From NCBI GenBank assembly GCA_903952885.1, contig CAJBHE010000149.1, forward strand, positions 1 through 22,176: DNA of 22,176 nucleotides, given 5' to 3'. The notes beneath the pieces are model-generated. The model saw only the letters and a list, made by a program, of their open reading frames with translations, made no database searches and was not told where the DNA came from. Position 1 is the stretch's first letter. Every line of letters starts with the position of its first letter. The position numbers and the translations under genes are program-made. This document shows positions 7,740 to 14,671 of the stretch, piece by piece. Source of the DNA: an uncultured Burkholderiales bacterium (lineage in GTDB: Bacteria; Pseudomonadota; Gammaproteobacteria; Burkholderiales; Burkholderiaceae_C).

Positions 7740-8867
7740 ATGCCTGCATCAGCAGCCACGCAGCAGCTTTTCATTGGGTTGATGTCGGGCACCTCGCTCG
7801 ACGGTGTAGACGGTGTCTTGGCAGATTTCAGTGGCCCTCAGCCACGCGTGTTGGCGCACCATGCCATGCCTTTTGCGCCAGCACTCAAACAAGAGCTGCT
7901 CGCACTCAACACCCCGTCTGACAACGAGTTGCACCGCGCCGCCTTAGCGGCCAACGCCCTTGTGCGCGTGTATGTGCAAACCGTGCAAGCCTTGTTGGCC
8001 AACACACTCACCTCAGCCAGCGACGTGTGCGCCATCGGCGCACATGGCCAAACCGTGCGCCACCAACCCGGCGCGTTGGATGGCACGGGCTACACGCTGC
8101 AACTCAACAACCCTGCGCTCTTGGCCGAGCTCACCGGCATTGATGTGGTGGCCGATTTCCGCAGCCGCGATGTCGCCGCTGGCGGCCAAGGCGCGCCGCT
8201 CGTGCCTGTGTTTCACCAAGGCATTTTTGGCCAAGCCAACATCACTGTGGGCGTGCTGAACCTTGGCGGCATTGCCAATCTCAGCGTGCTGCATGCCAAC
8301 GGCGATGTGCTGGGTTTTGATTGCGGCCCTGGCAACGCACTGCTCGACCACTGGTGCCAAGCGCACACCGGCGACGCGTTTGACAACAACGGTGTTTGGG
8401 GCGCCAGCGGCACGGTGATTGAACCTTTGCTGCAAGCCATGTTGGCTGAGCCTTATCTGCACCAAGCCCCTCCCAAGAGCACAGGGCGTGATTTGTTTCA
8501 CCCCACGTGGTTGGTGCACCAGCTCAGCAGCTATGCCAACGCCCATGCTGCCGATGTGCAAGCCACCCTGACCGAGTTCACCGCACGCGCGTGCGTGAAC
8601 GATGTGCTGCGCTATGCGGCGGATGCAGCCGAGCTCATTGTGTGCGGCGGTGGGGCATTAAACGGTTTGCTCATGCAGCGCTTGCAGGCGGGGCTGCCCA
8701 AGGTGCGCGTGGTGTCGTCTGCTGAGCGCGGCATGCCGCCCCTGCAAGTAGAAGCCGCAGCCTTTGCGTGGCTGGCTCGACAAACCATGCTGGGTCTGCC
8801 GGGCAACCTACCAAAAGTAACGGGCGCTCAAGGCGCCCGCATACTGGGTGGGATTTTTAAAGCTTGA
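7740..8867 (+). CDS. anmK: Anhydro-N-acetylmuramic acid kinase
   Basis: AnmK hydrolyses and phosphorylates 1,6-anhydro-MurNAc to MurNAc-6-phosphate in cytoplasmic cell-wall recycling. The 375-residue protein has the family's phosphate-binding start GLMSGTSLDGVDGVL (about 13-27), DFRSRDVAAGGQGAPLVP (about 139-156), LNLGGIANLSVL, and FDCGPGNALLDHW (about 196-208). Near the C-terminus is the adenosine-side motif ELIVCGGGALNG. Length is typical. The ATG follows the TAA of the upstream peptidase gene with no gap, indicating translational coupling. The final codons GCT TGA abut the stop of the convergent erpA gene. A 7-bp hairpin near the end (8821-8839) has no adjacent T-run. Confidence 0.96.
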   Translation: MPASAATQQLFIGLMSGTSLDGVDGVLADFSGPQPRVLAHHAMPFAPALKQELLALNTPSDNELHRAALAANALVRVYVQTVQALLANTLTSASDVCAIGAHGQTVRHQPGALDGTGYTLQLNNPALLAELTGIDVVADFRSRDVAAGGQGAPLVPVFHQGIFGQANITVGVLNLGGIANLSVLHANGDVLGFDCGPGNALLDHWCQAHTGDAFDNNGVWGASGTVIEPLLQAMLAEPYLHQAPPKSTGRDLFHPTWLVHQLSSYANAHAADVQATLTEFTARACVNDVLRYAADAAELIVCGGGALNGLLMQRLQAGLPKVRVVSSAERGMPPLQVEAAAFAWLARQTMLGLPGNLPKVTGAQGARILGGIFKA

Positions 8868-8874
8868 TCAAGCT
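8861..8874. repeat. 14-bp perfect palindrome at abutting anmK and erpA stops
   Basis: AGCTTGATCAAGCT reads the same on both strands. It arises because both convergent genes end in GCT TGA (Ala-stop) and their stop codons touch with no base between them (TGA at 8865-8867, and TGA on the minus strand at 8870-8868). Confidence 0.6.
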
Positions 8875-9233
8875 GAGAACGACGAGCCGCAGCCGCAGGT
8901 GGATGTCGCGTTGGGGTTCTTGATGACGAACTGAGCGCCCTGCAAGTCTTCTTTGTAATCAATCTCAGCACCCACTAAGTATTGGTAGCTCATGGCATCG
9001 ACCAACAAAGACACGCCGTTTTTGTTGATGGTGGTGTCGTCTTCGTTCACGATTTCATCGAACGTGAAACCGTATTGGAAGCCTGAACAGCCGCCGCCTT
9101 GCACGAACACGCGCAACTTCAACTCAGGGTTACCTTCTTCCGCAATCAAGTCAGCCACTTTGGCAGCTGCGCTGTCGGTGAAGACAAAAGGGGATGGCAT
9201 TTCTGTTTGGATGTTTTCTGCAACGGCGCTCAT
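8868..9233 (-). CDS. erpA: Iron-sulfur cluster insertion protein ErpA
   Basis: ErpA is an A-type carrier that delivers Fe-S clusters to apoproteins. The chosen start, MSAVAENIQTEM, gives 121 residues and has AGGAG 7 bases upstream. The frame stays open to 9365, but the extra 44 codons cross the promoter region and are not family-like. The three cluster cysteines are present: Cys49 in GGGCSGFQYGF and Cys113/Cys115 in CGCGSSF at the C-terminus. A strong -10 (TATACT) lies upstream, next to a sequence like half of an IscR site. The stop touches that of the convergent anmK. Confidence 0.96.
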   Translation of the reverse strand: MSAVAENIQTEMPSPFVFTDSAAAKVADLIAEEGNPELKLRVFVQGGGCSGFQYGFTFDEIVNEDDTTINKNGVSLLVDAMSYQYLVGAEIDYKEDLQGAQFVIKNPNATSTCGCGSSFSA

Positions 9234-9249
9234 GTGAGGACTCCTGAAT

Positions 9250-9295
9250 CTATGCGTAAAAGTATATCGCTTTACTCGGGTATTGCGCCAGACCG
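9250..9295 (-). promoter_or_regulatory. erpA promoter with a possible IscR half-site
   Basis: On the minus strand TATACT (about 9267-9262) is a near-perfect -10. There is no clear -35, as expected of an activated or repressed promoter. ACTCGGGTAT at 9274-9283 on the plus strand matches 9 of 10 positions of one half of the type 1 IscR consensus (AGTCRRSTAT); the other half is poor. IscR control of erpA is known in E. coli; here it is inference. Confidence 0.35.
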
Positions 9296-9366
9296 AAGCC
9301 AGAGACGCTGTTTGCAGCATGGGCATTGCCCCATCCATAACCACCGATAGCGCCCGTGGCGCCAAT

Positions 9367-9400
9367 AAAAAAGCCGCAAGGGCGAACCCATGCGGCTTTT
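9367..9400 (-). terminator. Intrinsic terminator of the rplM-rpsI operon
   Basis: On the minus strand, 18 bases past the rpsI stop, AAAAGCCGCA pairs perfectly with TGCGGCTTTT. An inner GGG-TTCG-CCC stem is capped by a stable UUCG tetraloop, and the stem runs into six T residues (9372-9367). This is a textbook rho-independent terminator for rpsI. Read on the plus strand the tail is only four T. Confidence 0.9.
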
Positions 9401-9418
9401 GGCAAAACAGGGAGCGGA

Positions 9419-9811
9419 TTAACGCTTGCTGAACTGCTTGCGGCGACGAGCAGAGTGCAAGCCCACCTTTTTACGTTCGACTTCACGCGCATCGCGGGTC
9501 ACGTAACCGGCTTGTGACAGGACGGGCTTCAAAGCTGCGTCGTAGTCGATCAAAGCGCGGGTAATACCGTGACGCACTGCACCAGCTTGGCCAGACTCAC
9601 CACCGCCGTGCACGTTGACTTGAATGTCAAACGCTTCGCCGTTGTTGGTCAGCATCAAGGGTTGCTTCGAAATCATGATCGAGGTTTGACGGCCGAAGTA
9701 TGCGGCGATGTCTTTACCGTTGATCGTGATTTTGCCGGAGCCTTTTTTCAGAAACACGCGAGCGACGCTTGATTTGCGACGGCCGGTGCCATTGTTCCAT
9801 TCACCAATCAT
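9419..9811 (-). CDS. rpsI: 30S ribosomal protein S9
   Basis: S9 is a primary binding protein of the 30S head whose C-terminal tail reaches the P-site tRNA. The 130-residue protein starts MIGEWNNGTGRRKSSVARVFL, has the internal VHGGGESGQAGAVRHGI (about 69-85), and ends in the basic tail ARRRKQFSKR with the terminal SKR that contacts tRNA. Length and start match the family. It follows rplM after a 9-bp gap as the second gene of the operon and is ended by the hairpin at 9367-9400. Confidence 0.99.
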   Translation of the reverse strand: MIGEWNNGTGRRKSSVARVFLKKGSGKITINGKDIAAYFGRQTSIMISKQPLMLTNNGEAFDIQVNVHGGGESGQAGAVRHGITRALIDYDAALKPVLSQAGYVTRDAREVERKKVGLHSARRRKQFSKR

Positions 9812-9820
9812 TTCAGCTCC

Positions 9821-10249
9821 TTAGATGTCCAGCACTTTAGGCTGTTGTGCAGTGTGTGGGTGCTCAGCACCGCCATACACCTTGAGCTTTTTGATCATGG
9901 CGTAGCCGAGTGGGCCTTTAGGCAACATGCCCTTGACGGCCTTCTCGAATGCGCGGCCAGGGTGCTTGGCTTGCATGTCACGGAAGTTTGTAGCTGTGAT
10001 ACCGCCTGGATAACCAGAGTGACGGTAGTACACCTTGTCCAAAGACTTGGTACCCGTGACCTTGAGTTTGGATGCGTTGATGATGACGATGAAGTCACCT
10101 GTATCGACGTGGGGTGTGTAAATGGCTTTGTGTTTGCCGCGTAAACGGAGAGCAACTTCGCTGGCTACTCGTCCGAGCACCTTATCGGTGGCGTCAATCA
10201 CAAACCACTCATGCACCACGTCAGCGGGTTTTGCGCTGAATGTAGACAT
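9821..10249 (-). CDS. rplM: 50S ribosomal protein L13
   Basis: L13 is an early-assembly 23S rRNA-binding protein. The 142 residues start MSTFSAKPADVVHEWFVIDATDKVLGRVAS and hold the signature GDFIVIINASKLKVTGTKSLDKVYYRHSGYPGG and KGMLPKGPLGYAMIKKLKVYGGAEHPH, all typical. The ATG has AGGA 7 bases upstream. That AGGA can be paired by an adjacent TCCT, which in turn can pair further upstream, so the leader may carry translational autoregulation. It is the first gene of rplM-rpsI. Confidence 0.99.
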   Translation of the reverse strand: MSTFSAKPADVVHEWFVIDATDKVLGRVASEVALRLRGKHKAIYTPHVDTGDFIVIINASKLKVTGTKSLDKVYYRHSGYPGGITATNFRDMQAKHPGRAFEKAVKGMLPKGPLGYAMIKKLKVYGGAEHPHTAQQPKVLDI

Positions 10250-10410
10250 AGTTAAATCCTAAAAGGAGAGTTGGTTTGTAGGGTCCTTTTCCACGGTCGG
10301 CGTTCTTCTGTTGAGAACCTCTTAGGTGGGAAGTGCTTTTTTCAAAGCCTCTGCCGCGGGACCACTCAAACGCTGCAGAGCCAAATATTATAAGCAAAAT
10401 CAAACGCTTA
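10250..10410 (-). promoter_or_regulatory. rplM-rpsI promoter and structured leader
   Basis: A perfect TATAAT on the minus strand (10392-10387), with a weak TTGC-type -35 about 18 bp upstream, predicts a start near 10380 and a leader of about 130 bases. In the leader AAAAGGA (10290-10284) can pair with TCCTTTT (10267-10261). The TCCT of the latter can instead pair with the Shine-Dalgarno AGGA (10260-10257). A further hairpin GTTCT/AGAAC lies near 10300-10317. The same AT-rich box reads TATTAT on the plus strand and may serve rlmJ. TCAAACGCT occurs at 10366-10374 and 10400-10408, flanking the box. Confidence 0.5.
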
Positions 10411-10459
10411 GCGCAAACACTCCCAAAACAAGGCAGTTTGGCGGGTTACCATGCGGCCC

Positions 10460-11338
10460 ATGTTCAGTTATCGCCACGCTTTTCACGCCGGAAACCACGC
10501 CGACGCCCTCAAACACCTCACTTTGATTGCCACTTTGAAGCATTTGATGCAAAAAGATGCGGGCATTCAGTTTGTCGACACCCACGCAGGCGCTGGCCTG
10601 TATCGACTGGACGGCGACTATGCGGAAAAAAGCGGCGAAGCCGCCGAAGGCGTGCTGAAGCTGCTCGACCTGAAAGGCCCTGCCGCCTTGACCGACTACC
10701 TTGAACTGGTGGCCAGTTTCAACGCCAAAGGCAGCCACAAAATTTACCCGGGCTCGCCGTTCATCATCCACAAGCTGTTGCGCCACGAAGCGCGTGACCG
10801 CTTGAAGCTGTTTGAATTGCACCCCACCGATCACAAATCGCTGGTGGGTAATGTGCAGCAGCTGGAAGCTGGCCGCACGGTCAGTGTCATGCGTGCAGAT
10901 GGGTTTGAATCGCTCAAAGCCTTGCTACCACCGCCGGTGTCAAGCGCTGGCTCACGCCGAACTTGCGTGCTGATTGACCCGAGCTACGAAATCAAAAACG
11001 ACTATTACCGCGTGCTTGATTGCATTCAAGACAGCTTGAAGCGCTTTGCTACGGGCACTTATTTGGTGTGGTACCCCATCGTCCCGCGCCCTGAAGCGCA
11101 CGATTTGCCACGCAAACTCAAAGGCCTGTGCAGCCAAGTTAAAAAGCCATGGCTGCACGCCACCTTGGCGATTGGCCGCAAAACCGGCGGCAACGACACG
11201 GGTCTGAGCGCCAGCGGCATGTTCATCGTCAACCCACCTTTTGCGCTCAAGCCTTTGCTGAACGAGGCTTTGCCTTTGGTGGAAGAAGCCTTGGCGCGTG
11301 GCCCCGGCCGCGGCTGGACGGTCGAATCGGGCGGTTAA
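10460..11338 (+). CDS. rlmJ: 23S rRNA (adenine(2030)-N(6))-methyltransferase RlmJ
   Basis: RlmJ makes m6A2030 in 23S rRNA, using SAM. The protein begins MFSYRHAFHAGNHADALKH, the family's conserved N-terminus, so the ATG at 10460 is preferred (292 residues). An in-frame ATG at 10451 adds only Met-Arg-Pro, and neither has a strong Shine-Dalgarno site. The SAM-binding region is FVDTHAGAGLYRLDGDYA (about 38-55). The catalytic motif IDPSYE is at about 172-177, with Asp173 and Tyr176, a DPPY variant with Ser in third place. FIVNPPF lies near residue 256. The gene sits divergent from rplM, another 50S gene. Its TAA overlaps the metF stop on the other strand by 4 bp. Confidence 0.94.
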   Translation: MFSYRHAFHAGNHADALKHLTLIATLKHLMQKDAGIQFVDTHAGAGLYRLDGDYAEKSGEAAEGVLKLLDLKGPAALTDYLELVASFNAKGSHKIYPGSPFIIHKLLRHEARDRLKLFELHPTDHKSLVGNVQQLEAGRTVSVMRADGFESLKALLPPPVSSAGSRRTCVLIDPSYEIKNDYYRVLDCIQDSLKRFATGTYLVWYPIVPRPEAHDLPRKLKGLCSQVKKPWLHATLAIGRKTGGNDTGLSASGMFIVNPPFALKPLLNEALPLVEEALARGPGRGWTVESGG

Positions 11339-12174
11339 GCGCTGAGTCCTAAATTCTTGCAAATAGCCAAAGTCGAGGCACTTTGGTTCATGCTGTAGAA
11401 GTGCAACCCAGGTGCACCGCCAGCCCTCAGCTGGTCACATAAGTCGGTGACCACCTCCAAACCAAAAGCCTTGATAGAAGCCATATCGTCACCGTAGCCC
11501 TGCAGGCGCAGGCGTATCCAGCGGGGAATTTCTGCGCCGCAAGCGTCCGAAAAACGCATCAACTGCGACGAACTGGTGATGGGCATGATGCCTGGAACCA
11601 CAGGGATGTTTACACCGAGCTTTTCGGCATCTTCCAAAAATCGAAAATACGCATCGCTGTTGTAAAAGTATTGCGTGATGGCCGAATCAGCGCCAGCTTT
11701 GACTTTGGTGGCAAAGGCTTGCAAATCAGCCTCGGCCGATTTGGCTTGTGGATGAATCTCTGGGTAAGCAGCCACTTCAATGCCAAAATCGTCACCCGTC
11801 TCGGCGCGAATAAAAGCGACCAAATCACTGGCGAAATGAAACTCACCGCCAGCGCCGTAGCCGCTGGGCAAGTCACCACGCAAGGCCACCAAGCGCTTCA
11901 CGCCCATGGATTTGAACTCGGCCAACTGTTGGCGCACGCTGTCGCGCGTGGCGCCGATGCACGAGAAGTGGGAGGCAGCAGACATACCCTCGCCCAAAAT
12001 TTCTTTCAAGGTTGCGATCGTGCCGGCTTGGGTGGAGCCGCCCGCACCGAAAGTGACCGAGCAAAACTGAGGTTTGAGCGGGTACAACGCTTGACGCACC
12101 GCACGCAACTTCTCTGCACCCTCTGGCGTCTTGGGTGGAAAAAACTCAATGCTCAAGTTGTTGTTTGGGGTCAT
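11335..12174 (-). CDS. metF: Methylenetetrahydrofolate reductase
   Basis: MetF reduces 5,10-methylene-THF to 5-methyl-THF with FAD and NADH, feeding methionine synthesis. From MTPNNNLSIEFFPP the protein has 279 residues. The frame is open 23 codons further up, but that stretch overlaps the end of tlyA and lacks family similarity. Family marks are SIEFFPPKT with the catalytic glutamate (residue 10), CSVTFGAGGST (about 38-48), HFSCIG (about 69-74) and ALRGDLP (about 98-103) with the FAD-contacting aspartate. It is the last gene of ahcY-tlyA-metF, 22 bp after tlyA, and so is probably under the SAH riboswitch. The stop overlaps that of rlmJ in TTAA. Confidence 0.96.
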   Translation of the reverse strand: MTPNNNLSIEFFPPKTPEGAEKLRAVRQALYPLKPQFCSVTFGAGGSTQAGTIATLKEILGEGMSAASHFSCIGATRDSVRQQLAEFKSMGVKRLVALRGDLPSGYGAGGEFHFASDLVAFIRAETGDDFGIEVAAYPEIHPQAKSAEADLQAFATKVKAGADSAITQYFYNSDAYFRFLEDAEKLGVNIPVVPGIMPITSSSQLMRFSDACGAEIPRWIRLRLQGYGDDMASIKAFGLEVVTDLCDQLRAGGAPGLHFYSMNQSASTLAICKNLGLSA

Positions 12175-12196
12175 CTCTGTCTCACTTGTAGGCGCG

Positions 12197-12952
12197 TCAT
12201 GCGTGACGCGCACCAATCCAAAACTCGTGGTTACCATCGCCACCGGTAATGGCGCTGGGCCAGTAACCCAACACCTCTAAATGCAATGCTGCACACGCCT
12301 CGCGCAAACGCGCCTCGACCTGAACATAGCTGGCCTCGTCCTTGACCAAGCCGCCTTTGCCGATGTCACTGGGCTGCAGTTCAAACTGCGGCTTGACCAA
12401 CATCAACAGCGCCCCACCCTGTTTCAACAAAGGCAGCAACGCTGGTAAAACAAGGGTGAGCGAAATGAAAGACACATCGCCCACCACCAAATCAAAACCA
12501 AGTGCGCTATCTGGCACACGCACATCTTTGGTCTCTAGCTCGCGAGCGTTGATGCGTTCTACGCACAGAACACGCGCATCGTCGCGCAAACGCGGGTGCA
12601 ACTGACCATGCCCCACATCCAAACCCACCACTTGCGCAGCACCTTGCTGCAACAAGCAATCGGTAAAGCCGCCAGTGCTTTGCCCCACATCGAGGCATCG
12701 CAAACCTTGGGCAGACAGACCGCTGCTGAGCAGCGCACCTTCTAGCTTCAAGCCACCGCGAGACACATAGCGCGCCTCGGCGGTGTTCAGCAAGCGCAGC
12801 TCGCTGGGCAGCGGCAACTCGTCGCCATTCTTGGTCACGCGCTGCCACGGCTTAGTGCCCAACCGCCACTCCACGCCCGAAGAAATCAGCCGCTGCGCTT
12901 GAGAGCGCGAAGCAGCCAACCCACGGTCGAGAAGCAGCTGGTCAGCCCGCAT
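12197..12952 (-). CDS. tlyA: TlyA family rRNA 2'-O-methyltransferase
   Basis: TlyA proteins are SAM-dependent rRNA (cytidine-2'-O)-methyltransferases, often annotated as haemolysin A. The 251 residues start with an S4 RNA-binding domain (MRADQLLLDRGLAASRSQAQ, to about 60), followed by VSRGGLKLEGAL and an FtsJ-type fold with SAM motif CLDVGQSTGGFTDCLL (about 86-101). The K-D-K-E set typical of 2'-O-methyltransferases is visible: Lys in RGGLKL, Asp in VVGDVSFISL, Lys in LVKPQFE and Glu in GNHEFWIG. The ATG at 12952 is preferred over the TTG one codon earlier. There is no Shine-Dalgarno site, and the ATG lies in one arm of a hairpin right after the ahcY stop, so coupling to ahcY translation is likely. 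Confidence 0.92.
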   Translation of the reverse strand: MRADQLLLDRGLAASRSQAQRLISSGVEWRLGTKPWQRVTKNGDELPLPSELRLLNTAEARYVSRGGLKLEGALLSSGLSAQGLRCLDVGQSTGGFTDCLLQQGAAQVVGLDVGHGQLHPRLRDDARVLCVERINARELETKDVRVPDSALGFDLVVGDVSFISLTLVLPALLPLLKQGGALLMLVKPQFELQPSDIGKGGLVKDEASYVQVEARLREACAALHLEVLGYWPSAITGGDGNHEFWIGARHA

Positions 12953-12966
12953 CAATAAAATGCGGG
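12946..12966 (-). repeat. Hairpin containing the tlyA start codon
   Basis: CCCGCAT (12946-12952) and ATGCGGG (12960-12966) form a perfect 7-bp stem with a 7-base loop. On the minus strand the 3' arm begins with the tlyA ATG, and the stem begins only 3 bases after the ahcY stop. There is no T-run, so it is not an intrinsic terminator. Confidence 0.6.
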
Positions 12967-12969
12967 TGC

Positions 12970-14403
12970 TTAATAGCGGTAAGTGTCGGCTTTGTAAGGG
13001 CCGGTTTTTGCCACGCCGATGTAGGCGGCTTGCTCGTCGCTCAACACGGTCAGCATCGCTCCGACTTTATCGAGGTGCAAACGGGCCACTTTTTCATCGA
13101 GGTGCTTAGGCAACACATAGACCTTGCCAGATTCGTATTGGTCTTGCTTGGTGAACAACTCGATCTGAGCGATCGTTTGGTTCGCAAAGCTAGCGCTCAT
13201 CACAAAGCTGGGGTGGCCCGTAGCGCAACCCAAGTTCACCAAACGGCCTTTGGCCAACAAGGTGATTTTTTTGCCATCAGGGAAGATGACGTGGTCGACT
13301 TGCGGCTTGATCTCGTCCCACTTCAACTTCTCGAGTGAAGCGACGTCGATTTCGTTGTCGAAGTGACCGATGTTGCACACAATGGCTTCGTCTTTCATGG
13401 CGGCCATGTGCTCGTAGCGGATCACGTTCTTGTTGCCAGTTGCAGACACGAAGATGTCGCACTTGTCAGCGGCGTATTCCATGGTCACCACTTTGTAGCC
13501 TTCCATCGCAGCTTGCAAGGCGTTGATCGGGTCGATCTCTGTCACCCACACTTGAGCGCTCAAAGCGCGCAAGGCTTGGGCAGAACCTTTGCCCACGTCG
13601 CCGTAACCAGCCACGCAAGCCACTTTGCCAGCAATCATCACGTCAGTCGCGCGCTTGATGGAGTCCACCAAAGATTCGCGGCAGCCGTACAGGTTGTCAA
13701 ACTTGCTCTTGGTCACGGAGTCGTTCACGTTGATGGCGCGGAACATCAGGCTGCCTTTGGCGGCCATTTCGTTCAAGCGCAACACGCCGGTGGTGGTCTC
13801 TTCGGTCACGCCAATGATGTGCGCGCCTTTACGTGAGTACCACGTTGGGTCAATGGCCAATTTAGCTTTGATCGCGTTGAACAAACACACTTCTTCTTCG
13901 CTGCCGGGGTTGGCGATCAAAGAAGCGTCGGATTCGGCGCGCTTGCCCAGATGCATCAATAACGTGGCGTCACCGCCGTCGTCCAAGATCATGTTGGGGC
14001 CTTCGCCTTCGGTGCCTTTGGCGCCGAATTCAAAAATGCGGTGTGTGTAATCCCAGTACTCGGCCAAGGTTTCGCCTTTGGTGGCGAACACAGGAATGCC
14101 AGCTTCTGCGATGGCAGCAGCGGCGTGGTCTTGTGTCGAGAAGATGTTGCAAGAAGCCCAACGCACGTCAGCGCCCAAAGACTTCAAGGTTTCGATCAAC
14201 ACAGCCGTTTGAATGGTCATGTGGAGCGAGCCCGTCACGCGAGCACCTTTTAAAGGCTGCGCTTTGGCGAATTCTTCGCGGATGGCCATCAAACCGGGCA
14301 TTTCGGTTTCGGCAACTTTGATTTCTTTGCGGCCCCAAGCGGCCAAAGACATGTCGGCCACGATGTAATCAGCGGCGACGTTGGTTTTAAGAACAGCGTT
14401 CAT
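12970..14403 (-). CDS. ahcY: Adenosylhomocysteinase (S-adenosylhomocysteine hydrolase)
   Basis: AhcY splits SAH into adenosine and homocysteine, removing the inhibitor left by methyltransferases. From MNAVLKTNVAADYIVADMSL the protein has 477 residues, normal for the long bacterial form. The frame continues 15 codons upstream, but only this ATG has a GGAG site, 9 bases before it. Family marks are ARVTGSLHMTIQTAVLIETL near the N-terminus, the NAD-binding GYGDVGKGSAQ (about 264-274), VCNIGHFDNEID (about 345-356) and the C-terminal GPYKADTYRY that closes the neighbouring active site. It is the first gene of ahcY-tlyA-metF and lies directly behind an SAH riboswitch, which turns expression on when SAH accumulates. 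Confidence 0.98.
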   Translation of the reverse strand: MNAVLKTNVAADYIVADMSLAAWGRKEIKVAETEMPGLMAIREEFAKAQPLKGARVTGSLHMTIQTAVLIETLKSLGADVRWASCNIFSTQDHAAAAIAEAGIPVFATKGETLAEYWDYTHRIFEFGAKGTEGEGPNMILDDGGDATLLMHLGKRAESDASLIANPGSEEEVCLFNAIKAKLAIDPTWYSRKGAHIIGVTEETTTGVLRLNEMAAKGSLMFRAINVNDSVTKSKFDNLYGCRESLVDSIKRATDVMIAGKVACVAGYGDVGKGSAQALRALSAQVWVTEIDPINALQAAMEGYKVVTMEYAADKCDIFVSATGNKNVIRYEHMAAMKDEAIVCNIGHFDNEIDVASLEKLKWDEIKPQVDHVIFPDGKKITLLAKGRLVNLGCATGHPSFVMSASFANQTIAQIELFTKQDQYESGKVYVLPKHLDEKVARLHLDKVGAMLTVLSDEQAAYIGVAKTGPYKADTYRY

Positions 14404-14468
14404 GAATTGATACTCCAAACAGTGGGTCAGACCAAAGTCAGGGCGCAAGAAGCATCATGAAGATTCAC

Positions 14469-14501
14469 GAGGTGCTCACCTCACGTTGACTGTGGGTGAG
14501 C
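14469..14501 (-). promoter_or_regulatory. Likely expression platform of the SAH riboswitch
   Basis: GCTCACC (14501-14495), which forms part of the aptamer's pseudoknot strand, can instead pair perfectly over 7 bp with GGTGAGC (14480-14474). That second segment can also fold alone, as GAGGTG/CACCTC (14482-14469). The pairings exclude one another, as expected of a switch. No T-run follows, so control may be at translation or RNA stability; the ahcY GGAG site lies at 14416-14413. Confidence 0.5.
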
Positions 14502-14573
14502 GCGGTTGGAAACCCGAGCCTCACCTGGTGAATAGACCTGTTGCAGGTCCCCAGGCTGCAGCGCTCCTCGGAT
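14493..14573 (-). ncRNA. SAH riboswitch aptamer upstream of ahcY
   Basis: On the minus strand the leader starts with the conserved core CCGAGGAGCGCTGC and later carries AGGCTCGG and CGCGCTCACC, the conserved blocks of the SAH riboswitch class known upstream of ahcY in beta- and gammaproteobacteria. P1 pairs 14567-14571 with 14514-14518. An internal stem pairs CCTGG with CCAGG and is topped by GACCTG/CAGGTC. The pseudoknot pairs GAGCGC (14566-14561) with GCGCTC (14503-14498). In known members SAH binding raises expression of ahcY. An expression platform follows at 14469-14501. Confidence 0.94.
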
Positions 14574-14671
14574 AACCAACATTTTAGACGAAGTTCTGAT
14601 AACCGTGCTCAGACTGAGGGTGGCGGCTATGATTCTGCCCTTTGATACCAAATGCCCAGCTGGGCCATGCC
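14574..14671. promoter_or_regulatory. Divergent ahcY / prfC promoter region
   Basis: On the minus strand TAAAAT (14586-14581) is well placed as -10 for a transcript starting just before the riboswitch core; its -35 is weak. On the plus strand TATGAT (14628-14633) is a candidate -10 for prfC, about 40 bases before its ATG, again without a clear -35. A near-palindrome CTCAGACTGAG lies at 14608-14618 between them. Confidence 0.4.

Noticed and set aside
8821..8839. 7-bp GC-rich hairpin near the end of anmK as a terminator
   Set aside because: It is inside the coding sequence and the nearest T-run begins about 15 bases later, too far for intrinsic termination.
9319..9362. Two small hairpins (GGGC/GCCC and GCGCC/GGCGC) downstream of the rpsI terminator as a further palindromic element
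   Set aside because: They do not share the conserved blocks of elements A and B, and the stems are only 4-5 bp.
9234..9365. Upstream extension of erpA by 44 codons
   Set aside because: It crosses a good -10 and a good ribosome-binding site; A-type carriers start near the chosen Met.
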